60,292 bases of DNA. Source: Prevotella sp. (GTDB lineage: Bacteria; Bacteroidota; Bacteroidia; Bacteroidales; Bacteroidaceae). The stretch covers positions 1 to 60,292 of the forward strand of contig JAFQQY010000022.1 in assembly GCA_017410365.1 (NCBI GenBank), read 5' to 3'. Below are positions 16,871 through 23,401 of this stretch, one piece after another (the stretch's first letter is position 1; every line of letters starts with the position of its first letter). Position numbers and translations under genes: made by a program. The notes under the pieces were generated by a model. It was not told the origin of the DNA. It made no database searches and worked only from the letters and a program-made list of their open reading frames with translations.

Positions 16871-18148
16871 TTATTTAATTTTAAAGATTTGTTTCTTAAC
16901 AATATTATTTTTATTATTTAATGCGGTAAAACCATGCGCAAGATACATTAGATTAAAAGTCTTGTCTATTTCTAATGGCTTTGTCAATATATCGTAGTCA
17001 TTGTCATCTGACCAAGTTTCAATCCATGTTGGTGCTTCATATTTAAGTTCAAATGTCAAATCGCAATTTTTAACTGCACTTGATTTGATACAAATACTGC
17101 ATATTTTTTTCTCGTTGTTGAGCGAAATTGTGTAAGAATCCTTGTCCAAAACTTTAGACTCACTTTTGCTTTTATACTTAACACTCAATTCTATGTTTTT
17201 CTTGAGATACTCTTCTGTTTGCATATAATCGGGCAGTTTGTTTAGATTTGTAGATTTCAATTCGACAGAGTCACACCCACTCTTTATGATATATGTATCT
17301 TTAGATTCGGGTTTTAATCCATTACCATATGCCAAACCTATTTCATTATATGAGTTACAATCTCCAAACATAGCAATATTTTCAAATGGAGTAATAATAT
17401 TATTATTTGCTTGCTTTTCTTCTTGTATTTTCTTTTCAAGATATTTAATATATTTCCATTTCCCCATTGCTATAAGATAGAAAGGTCTTTCTTTGTTTAT
17501 TATTTTTCTAACAGCATTATCATAACAACTATACTTACCATTAAATGTTGCTTTGTAACGAATCAAAAGAGCACTATACAATGTTTGGTCTTCAAGTCCT
17601 TTGTATAAGTTGTTTGCCATAGTTTGGCGCTCTTTTATATTATAAGTTCTATTTGGAGAATTTGCAATTTGTTCATTAGATCCACTTAGAATAGCATCAG
17701 TCACTAAAAAACATACATCACTTCCTTCTTTGATATGTCTTTTCATTGATTTAATCATTGCTATTATATCAGATTCTTGACTCCATGGTATTTGCCGTTT
17801 ATTTAATTTTTTACTGAAATCGTTATGATCAATAGCTTGATTTTCTTCATTACCATAAAAGTAAACTGTCACAGTTTGGGGTATATTCATAAAATACGAA
17901 ACAACTCCTGAGAATCTTGAATCGTTACTGCTATCAAGATATCCTTTCATACTATATGAGGCATCAAATAGCATAGTGGCTATCTTGGGTTCTATTGGCG
18001 CATCATCTGTTTCTTTTTCTTGTTTAACAGAATCAACTTTAACAGAATCAACTTTAGTGGAGTCTGTAGTGGTAGATTTATCTTTTTTATCATCACAGCT
18101 CAATATTACAAATAGAAACAAAACTAAGGGTACAAAAAACTTTTTCAT
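16871..18148 (-). CDS. vWA-domain lipoprotein
   Basis: 425 aa. Lipoprotein signal with Cys18 (VILSC), then a low-complexity charged linker (STKVDSVKVDSVKQ). A von Willebrand A-type domain starts at about residue 55: the strand ATMLFDASYSM carries the DxSxS metal site (Asp62, Ser64, Ser66), and DVCFLVTDAILSG supplies the second Asp (151). The last 180 residues are beta-rich. vWA domains mediate metal-dependent protein binding. First gene of the operon. The upstream 65 nt contain TATTTTTG (18213-18220) that could be a -7 box but no TTTG at the right distance; it coincides with the U-tract of the RNA terminator upstream, so read-through supply is also possible. Confidence 0.82.
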   Translation of the reverse strand: MKKFFVPLVLFLFVILSCDDKKDKSTTTDSTKVDSVKVDSVKQEKETDDAPIEPKIATMLFDASYSMKGYLDSSNDSRFSGVVSYFMNIPQTVTVYFYGNEENQAIDHNDFSKKLNKRQIPWSQESDIIAMIKSMKRHIKEGSDVCFLVTDAILSGSNEQIANSPNRTYNIKERQTMANNLYKGLEDQTLYSALLIRYKATFNGKYSCYDNAVRKIINKERPFYLIAMGKWKYIKYLEKKIQEEKQANNNIITPFENIAMFGDCNSYNEIGLAYGNGLKPESKDTYIIKSGCDSVELKSTNLNKLPDYMQTEEYLKKNIELSVKYKSKSESKVLDKDSYTISLNNEKKICSICIKSSAVKNCDLTFELKYEAPTWIETWSDDNDYDILTKPLEIDKTFNLMYLAHGFTALNNKNNIVKKQIFKIK

Positions 18149-18212
18149 TTTTATTGCTTTTAAATTTTTATTATTTGTTTTTAGTTACTTAAAATCATCA
18201 TATTCCCCAACA

Positions 18213-18655
18213 CAAAAATAAAAAAGCGTGAGATTCGTACTCGTCACTTATCTCACGCTCCTGGCCTTCGAACTTGCCACCCTGTAAAGATAAGCAACTT
18301 CGAAGCCCACGCCGATATGAATATAATAGTCCCCTTACGGAAATCTGGAAGCATATCAATAATGATATATGCCTACATCTCTTAAAGGGGATGCGTATAA
18401 ACACATCCCGAGGACATCTACCATTGCATCATCAACTACAGGGATTCCAAGTGTTCGAAGTTCGGAACGTAGAGATGTGCGCTTAGTAAACGCCTTTCTA
18501 AACTATGTCGTAACTCTCTTGCCCACCCATTTCCCGCCTTGTCAGGAGTTCATTTTCCCTGAATTGCCCAACTTGGCCCGGCGTGAACTGTCTATGCAGT
18601 AATGCGGTGAGGAGCACGTCCGTCAATGTCAATTATTGCGATAGATTTAAGAGTC
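18213..18655 (-). ncRNA. Large structured non-coding RNA (about 440 nt), family uncertain
   Basis: On the minus strand a perfect Bacteroidetes promoter (18661-18691) is followed by about 440 nt of G+C-richer sequence ending in an intrinsic terminator (18215-18258). Several pairings are visible: an 8-bp long-range helix between 18471-18478 and 18375-18382; a hairpin 18388-18395/18402-18409; a near-palindrome at 18351-18372; and a TTCGAA-containing helix near 18270-18305. Short overlapping open frames on both strands look spurious. It does not match the tmRNA, RNase P or SRP RNA signatures I know. The Bacteroidales-1 RNA motif is a candidate from memory (promoter- and terminator-bounded, limited to Bacteroidales) but is not established. 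Confidence 0.75.
18215..18258 (-). terminator. Intrinsic terminator of the structured RNA
   Basis: A 9-bp perfect stem (GCGTGAGAT at 18226-18234 with ATCTCACGC at 18250-18258, 15-nt loop) is followed on the minus strand by a T-rich run (complement of 18215-18225). Confidence 0.85.
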
Positions 18656-18660
18656 GGTTA

Positions 18661-18691
18661 CAAAAGTATATTAAATTTTTGAAACGACAAA
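18661..18691 (-). promoter_or_regulatory. Bacteroidetes-type promoter for the structured RNA
   Basis: On the minus strand TTTG (18691-18688), 19 nt, then TACTTTTG (18668-18661): exact match to the -33/-7 consensus. Start of transcription expected near 18655. Confidence 0.85.
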
Positions 18692-19246
18692 AAAAGTTGG
18701 AAAAAAAATGAATATGGACTTTTGTCTAAGGTTTAAGGGTTCTGGGTGATTAACGGAATTTTCCTTGACTTGAAGACAAATAGCATGAGGTGTTTTATAT
18801 GAAATGAGACGACAGAACGGGGATTACAAGATTTTTACAAATATCTTGTAATAGTATTACACGCACCGGGTAATACTATTACAAGGTGCAAGTAAAAGTG
18901 TTACACGGGCAGTGTAAAAACACTATGCTGACTTTTAACCTTCTCCAAACGGAGAGAATCTATCTTTCATTTCTTTAATCATGCAAACTCATTGTTGGAC
19001 AATGGGCCGTCGGCTTGGCGCTGTGCCATGAAGAGAGTGGGCGAAAGACTGACGAAGCGCTTTGTCCGAATATCATTCCACAAGGTGCATCAGCATTTAT
19101 CAGGCAGAAGAAATATACGATGAAATATAAGAAATGTTCAGAAAAAGAACGGCCAAACGTGGAAAAGTATTTATTAATATAATTTCCACGTTCTAATGAT
19201 TGTAATGTTTCTTTTCTGATTATCACGAAATTATATATTGCTTTAT
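18669..19246. other. Intergenic region with interleaved palindromes, no convincing gene
   Basis: Between the RNA promoter and the plug-gene promoter no coding frame has support. The segment 18823-18924 holds three inverted repeats: 18823-18832 with 18843-18852; 18845-18860 with 18870-18885 (16 bp perfect, 9-nt loop); and 18897-18906 with 18912-18924 (with a bulge). The first two share an arm and cannot form together. A minus-strand frame at 18975-19226 lacks homology I recognise. The rest is AT-rich and featureless. Confidence 0.6.
18823..18924. repeat. Cluster of overlapping TTACA-type inverted repeats
   Basis: Eight or so copies of a TTACA(A/C) half-site in both orientations form three palindromes, the central one with 16-bp perfect arms (18845-18860/18870-18885). 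They could be operator sites for a dimeric regulator, REP-like elements or alternative RNA hairpins. Confidence 0.65.
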
Positions 19247-19277
19247 TTTGATTTAATCAGGAATAAATGTATTTTTG
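19247..19277 (+). promoter_or_regulatory. Bacteroidetes promoter for the plug-domain gene
   Basis: TTTG (19247-19250), 19 nt, TATTTTTG (19270-19277); leaves a leader of about 17 nt before the ATG at 19301. Confidence 0.8.
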
Positions 19278-19300
19278 CAAAAGAAATGAAAAAATAAACA

Positions 19301-19993
19301 ATGATAAAGAAAAGATTACTGCTACTGAACATACTCGTTGCATGCTGCATGGGCGGCATGGCGCAGGAGAGAAAGATTCCGTTTAACGGACGACTGACCG
19401 ACATGAAGGGTGAGGTGATAAAGAAGGCGCGCGTTTACGTGACATCGCCAAAGCGATATGTTACTTGCAACAAGGCGGGCGACTTCGGACTGACTAACGT
19501 TGACACCGACGACACACTGAAGATTTCTGTGGGCAAGGAACTGTATAAGGTGCCGATAAACAAACGCAGAAGCATAGTGATTAGTTTGAACACGGAGACA
19601 GGCGAGTCGGTGGCAAAGGAAGACCAGCAGATATATGACAAAGGCTTCGACCACGTCAGTCGGCGAGAGCGAAACCTCGGAACTATAATCTCTGGCGAGA
19701 CATTGCGCCGAAGCGGTCACAGTAACCTGATGAACGCCCTAAAGGGACGCGTGCCAGGACTGAACATTACAAACGACGGCACGCCGGGCGGTGACAGTGA
19801 GGTGAACATAAGAGGAATAAAGAGTCTGACACTGAAATCAACTCCGCTGTTTGTTGTAGATGGCGTGATAACGGAGACCATCAACGACATATCGCTCTTC
19901 GACATCGACTATGTGGAGATACTGAAGAATGCCCACCTGTACGGTTCGCGAGGCGCCAACGGAGCCATACTCGTGTTCACGAAACTGCCATAG
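19301..19993 (+). CDS. TonB-receptor plug-only protein (SusC-like N-terminus without barrel)
   Basis: 230 aa. Signal peptide (MIKKRLLLLNILVACCMGGMAQ), a carboxypeptidase-regulatory-like domain (about 25-95: GRLTDMKGEVIKKARVYV...), then a plug domain (about 118-230) with LRRSGHSNLMNALKGRVPGL, NIRGIKSLTLKSTPLFVVDG and YGSRGANGAILVFTK. In SusC proteins the last motif is followed by a barrel of about 800 residues; here a TAG follows at once. It has its own good promoter, so it may be a real free-standing plug rather than debris. Possible roles are a decoy, a TonB-coupled adaptor or a remnant. No SusD gene is nearby. No barrel sequence is seen in the 160 nt downstream. Confidence 0.8.
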   Translation: MIKKRLLLLNILVACCMGGMAQERKIPFNGRLTDMKGEVIKKARVYVTSPKRYVTCNKAGDFGLTNVDTDDTLKISVGKELYKVPINKRRSIVISLNTETGESVAKEDQQIYDKGFDHVSRRERNLGTIISGETLRRSGHSNLMNALKGRVPGLNITNDGTPGGDSEVNIRGIKSLTLKSTPLFVVDGVITETINDISLFDIDYVEILKNAHLYGSRGANGAILVFTKLP

Positions 19994-20122
19994 GAAAACC
20001 TACGGCCTTCGCTGCCTGCAGGAATCGTTCCGGACAAAGCAAAAAGATTCTATAACTAGTATAGTGATACATAACTGAAAACAATTGTTACAATGTAAAT
20101 AGGCATAAATACAGGATTTGCT

Positions 20123-20130
20123 TACTTTTG
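20123..20130 (+). promoter_or_regulatory. Likely -7 box for the esterase operon
   Basis: TACTTTTG 31 nt before the ATG at 20162; no TTTG/TTG at the usual distance upstream, so the -33 box is weak or absent. Confidence 0.5.
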
Positions 20131-20161
20131 CAATCACAATAACTATAAACAAATAATTATT

Positions 20162-20974
20162 ATGAAAAGAACATTATTAGCATTCGCAACCATAGCTATC
20201 TTGATGCTGTCGCAGAGCGTAAAGGCACAGATGGATGTAAAGACATTGTGGATAGACAATGGCGACCGCCGCATTTTCGGTAAACTGTGCAAACCAGCAA
20301 AAGCTGACGGCAAGCAACCTATCGTTATCGTTTCGCATGGTTTCAACGGAACGCACCATTTCGCCCAAGACTACTTCAAGCCTCTTTCTGATTTGGGCTA
20401 TCAGGTTTACTGCTTCGACTTTCCTTGCGGTTCTATACACAGTCAGAGCGACAACAACACGATGAACATGTCTATCGAAGACGAGGTGAGCGACGTGCAG
20501 GCCATAGTAAAATATTTCAGCAAGCAGAAGGATATCGACCGCAAACATATAGTGCTCATTGGTGAGAGTCAGGGCGGACTGGTATCGGCTCTCGCTTCTG
20601 CCCGCATGCCTAAAGCCATCAGTCAGACCATACTTATTTATCCTGCTTTCTGTATCCCTGACAACTGGAACTCTCGCTACCCGCGCATAGAGGATATTCC
20701 AGACACCACACGCCTGTGGAACGTGCCTATGGGTCGCCGCTTCTTCACCGAACTGCACGGTCTGAAACCGTTCGATGAGATAAAGCGCTACAAGCGCCCG
20801 GTGCTCATCATCCAAGGCGACAAAGACCGCATCGTTTCCATGGACGACTCACGCAAGGCTGTAGAGATATATAAGGACGCACGCCTGCACGTGATACCGG
20901 GTGCCGGTCATGGATTCAAGCCCAAAGAAAGAGAGAACGCAGTAGAACAGATTATCAGTTTTCTTAAGAAATGA
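20162..20974 (+). CDS. Secreted alpha/beta hydrolase (esterase)
   Basis: 270 aa with signal peptide (MKRTLLAFATIAILMLSQSVKAQ). Alpha/beta-hydrolase fold: oxyanion loop VSHGFNG, nucleophile elbow GESQGG, acid in GDKDRIV and His in GAGHG. Length suits a single-domain acyl esterase. Overlaps the next gene by four bases (ATGA), so the two are translationally coupled. In this carbohydrate context a sugar deacetylase or feruloyl-type esterase is likely, but the substrate cannot be read. Confidence 0.82.
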   Translation: MKRTLLAFATIAILMLSQSVKAQMDVKTLWIDNGDRRIFGKLCKPAKADGKQPIVIVSHGFNGTHHFAQDYFKPLSDLGYQVYCFDFPCGSIHSQSDNNTMNMSIEDEVSDVQAIVKYFSKQKDIDRKHIVLIGESQGGLVSALASARMPKAISQTILIYPAFCIPDNWNSRYPRIEDIPDTTRLWNVPMGRRFFTELHGLKPFDEIKRYKRPVLIIQGDKDRIVSMDDSRKAVEIYKDARLHVIPGAGHGFKPKERENAVEQIISFLKK

Positions 20975-22605
20975 AAAGAATATTATCAACCATTACCCTT
21001 GTCCTGATGGCGGCAATAGCCATGCAGGCACAACCATTAAAAACAAAATTTATTGATGGTGGCGGTACCGGACTGCTCAAGGCCATAGCCGTAAAGGAAG
21101 CCGGTCTTCCAGATTTCGTTGTCTATCGTCCTAAGGATATGCTCCATGCCCATGCCCGTTGCGGAGCCATGCCGCTATTGATGTTTGGCAACGGCGGATG
21201 TTCAGACAGCAGCATCGACTACGAACGCATGCTCACAGAGATTGCTTCTCACGGGTATGTAGTAGTGGCAATAGGTGAGCTGCAAGAGAAGCGCGGCGAC
21301 CGAAAGACAGGACACACACCATCGTCAGACCTTAAACGCGGACTTGACTGGATAGTAGAACAAAGTCATACCAAGGGCAGCGACTACTACCAGTATATCG
21401 ACACATCAAGAATAGCCGCAGCCGGTCACTCATGCGGTGGCGCACAGGTGCTTGCCAATGCAGCCAATCCTCTGCTGAAGACCTACCTGATACTGAATGC
21501 CGGCATGGGCAACATGTCGATGGCTGATGCCAGCACCGAGTCGCTGAAGAATGTCCATGGTCCTATACTATATATTGTAGGCGGTCCTTCGGATGTGGCA
21601 TACAACAATGCCCTGATTGACTACGAGCGTCTGCACCATGTGCCAGTGGCACTGGCAGACCACCCAGCTTCCGGTCATGGCGGAACTTATAGAGAGCAGT
21701 ACGGCGGCGACTACGGACGACTGGTCATCGACTGGCTCGACTGGCATTTAAAGGGCAAAAAGCAGAACAATGGCATTTTCCTTAATAGCGAACTGGACAA
21801 TTACAAGGGATGGAGCATCAAGGCAAAGAACTTCAAACTGCGTCCCGGGAGGATAGAAACAAAAACAATGCCTTGCAAACTGCTCAAAGGCATTGACGAG
21901 CGCGAGTACTCCATTTACCTGCCAGGCAGCTACAACAACAAGACAGAGCAGAAGTTTCCTGTGCTCTATCTCATGCATGGCGGCGGTGAGAGTAACACCG
22001 TATGGCAGCAGAAAGGTTATCTGCGACAACTTGCCGACAGCCTCATCGACTGTGGTGCTGCACGCGACATGATTATCGTTTGTCCTGAGGGCAACAAGCA
22101 GAACATGATGTATTTCAATGCTCCGCAATGGCGTTATGAAGACTATTTCTTCAACGAGCTGATGCCATATATTGAAAAGACCTACCGTGCCGATGCCAAC
22201 GATTGTGCCATAGCCGGTTTCTCAATGGGAGGCGGTGCGGCAGTTGTTTACGGTGTGCATCATCCGGAGAAGTTCAAGATGGTTTACGACATCAGCGGTT
22301 ATCTGCGCCGCCAGCCGTTGGAGTTTCTGAAGAACGACCCTTCGGCAGAATGGCGCCAGCGCGTAATTGAAGACAACAATCCTATAAAGCAGATAGATAA
22401 AGGCAAGGAAGATGCCATAAAGGCATGGCAACAGGTAAGATGGGTGGTGAGCGTAGGCGACCACGACTTTACTCTCGAAGCCAATATGGACTTTGTGAAA
22501 GCTTTGCGTGCTAAACAGATTCCTTACAATATGAACGTCAGCAAGGGCAGTCACGACTGGAACTATGTTCGCCCTGCTCTTGAGGATGCCATTAAGAGGT
22601 TTTGA
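20971..22605 (+). CDS. Two-domain secreted esterase (alpha/beta hydrolase plus CE1-like esterase)
   Basis: 544 aa with signal peptide (MKRILSTITLVLMAAIAMQAQ). The N-terminal domain (about 25-260) has FGNGGCSDSS, GHSCGG and a His in HPASGHGG, as in dienelactone-hydrolase/chlorophyllase-like enzymes. The C-terminal domain (about 290-544) is an esterase D/CE1 type with LYLMHGGGE, GFSMGGG, acid in VGDHDF and His in GSHDWNY. Both triads look intact, so it may remove two kinds of ester. CE1 members act on feruloyl or acetyl groups of xylan, which would suit the GH115/GH43 genes nearby (inference). Followed by an octamer-repeat hairpin before the convergent DedA gene. Confidence 0.82.
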   Translation: MKRILSTITLVLMAAIAMQAQPLKTKFIDGGGTGLLKAIAVKEAGLPDFVVYRPKDMLHAHARCGAMPLLMFGNGGCSDSSIDYERMLTEIASHGYVVVAIGELQEKRGDRKTGHTPSSDLKRGLDWIVEQSHTKGSDYYQYIDTSRIAAAGHSCGGAQVLANAANPLLKTYLILNAGMGNMSMADASTESLKNVHGPILYIVGGPSDVAYNNALIDYERLHHVPVALADHPASGHGGTYREQYGGDYGRLVIDWLDWHLKGKKQNNGIFLNSELDNYKGWSIKAKNFKLRPGRIETKTMPCKLLKGIDEREYSIYLPGSYNNKTEQKFPVLYLMHGGGESNTVWQQKGYLRQLADSLIDCGAARDMIIVCPEGNKQNMMYFNAPQWRYEDYFFNELMPYIEKTYRADANDCAIAGFSMGGGAAVVYGVHHPEKFKMVYDISGYLRRQPLEFLKNDPSAEWRQRVIEDNNPIKQIDKGKEDAIKAWQQVRWVVSVGDHDFTLEANMDFVKALRAKQIPYNMNVSKGSHDWNYVRPALEDAIKRF

Positions 22606-22699
22606 AGGATTGAAGAATTGAAAGATTGAAGGGTTGAAAGATTGAAGGATTGAAATAATCAAGTTTAGTCTTCAATTTTTCAACCCTTCAATTTTTTAA
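22606..22699. terminator. Octamer-repeat hairpin between convergent genes
   Basis: Six tandem octamers of the type (A/G)(A/G)(A/G)TTGAA at 22606-22654 are followed by an inverted copy at 22670-22699 (TTCAATTTTTCAACCCTTCA). Together they fold into a long imperfect hairpin with T-rich flanks on both strands; likely acts as a bidirectional terminator. Confidence 0.6.
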
Positions 22700-22712
22700 T
22701 TATCATGAGGCT

Positions 22713-23336
22713 TTACTTCCTACCCTTATAAATAAGGTAGCCCACGATAAATACGCCGATAGCGATGAACACATAACCCAGTTCGTGGCTATATTCTGTT
22801 ACCTTCTCCATCAGCTGATCTTCTGGCACTACAGAATGCAGGTAGTAACCGATGGCAGCCAGAATGGTATTCCAAATACCGGCACCTAAGGTAGTATAGA
22901 GAAGGAATGTAGAAAGCTTTATCTTAGCAAGTCCGGCTGGTATTGAGATAAGCTGGCGCACGGCAGGAATAAGTCGTCCTATGAAAGTAGAGAGAGCACC
23001 ATGCTTATCGAAATACTCCTCTGCCTGCTTCACCTTCTCCTCGCTGATGAGGCACATGTGACCGAAGCGGCTGTTGGCAAAGCTATAAACGATAGGGCGG
23101 CCAACGAAGTAGGCCAGATAATAGTTTATCATTGCTCCGATGTTTGCACCGATTGTTGCAAACAGAATCACTAAGAACACGTTCAGTTCGTCGCCGCTTG
23201 CAGCCTTGTATGCAGCCGGAGGCACTACCACCTCCGACGGGAAAGGAATGAACGAACTCTCGATGGCCATCAGCAATGTAATGGTCCAGTAGTTAAGATG
23301 GTCTAAGCACCATTGTATAAAAGCTACGGATGTCAT
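22713..23336 (-). CDS. DedA/VTT-family membrane protein
   Basis: 207 aa with 4-5 TM helices. DedA signatures are present: ESSFIPFPSEVVVPPAAY near the N-terminus and FIGRLIPAVRQLISIPAGLAKI in the middle. DedA proteins are inner-membrane proteins linked to lipid-carrier recycling, pH and envelope homeostasis; several act as undecaprenyl-phosphate or phospholipid translocases or scramblases. Length is typical. Own -7 box at 23374-23381. Convergent with the esterase operon. Confidence 0.88.
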   Translation of the reverse strand: MTSVAFIQWCLDHLNYWTITLLMAIESSFIPFPSEVVVPPAAYKAASGDELNVFLVILFATIGANIGAMINYYLAYFVGRPIVYSFANSRFGHMCLISEEKVKQAEEYFDKHGALSTFIGRLIPAVRQLISIPAGLAKIKLSTFLLYTTLGAGIWNTILAAIGYYLHSVVPEDQLMEKVTEYSHELGYVFIAIGVFIVGYLIYKGRK

Positions 23337-23373
23337 AAACTTTATAATCTTTATTTAAACTAATAATCGCCTG

Positions 23374-23381
23374 CAAAGATA
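23374..23381 (-). promoter_or_regulatory. Likely -7 box for the DedA gene
   Basis: Minus-strand TATCTTTG 38 nt before the start codon; no clear TTTG at 19-21 nt upstream. Confidence 0.5.
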
Positions 23382-23401
23382 ATAAATTTATTTCACATTC
23401 A

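Noticed and set aside
18369-18602. Open frames of 65-80 codons on both strands inside 18200-18650
   Set aside because: They overlap the structured RNA with its own promoter and terminator, have no start context and no protein-like features; they look like translations of an RNA gene.
18541-18650. Group II intron domain-V-like string (ATGCGGTGAGGAGCACGTCC)
   Set aside because: Similarity to domain V is partial, no reverse transcriptase or intron 5' motif is present, and the string is on the strand opposite to the RNA promoter.
18975-19226. Minus-strand 83-codon frame
   Set aside because: No signal, domain or neighbour support; lies between regulatory repeats and a promoter for the opposite strand.
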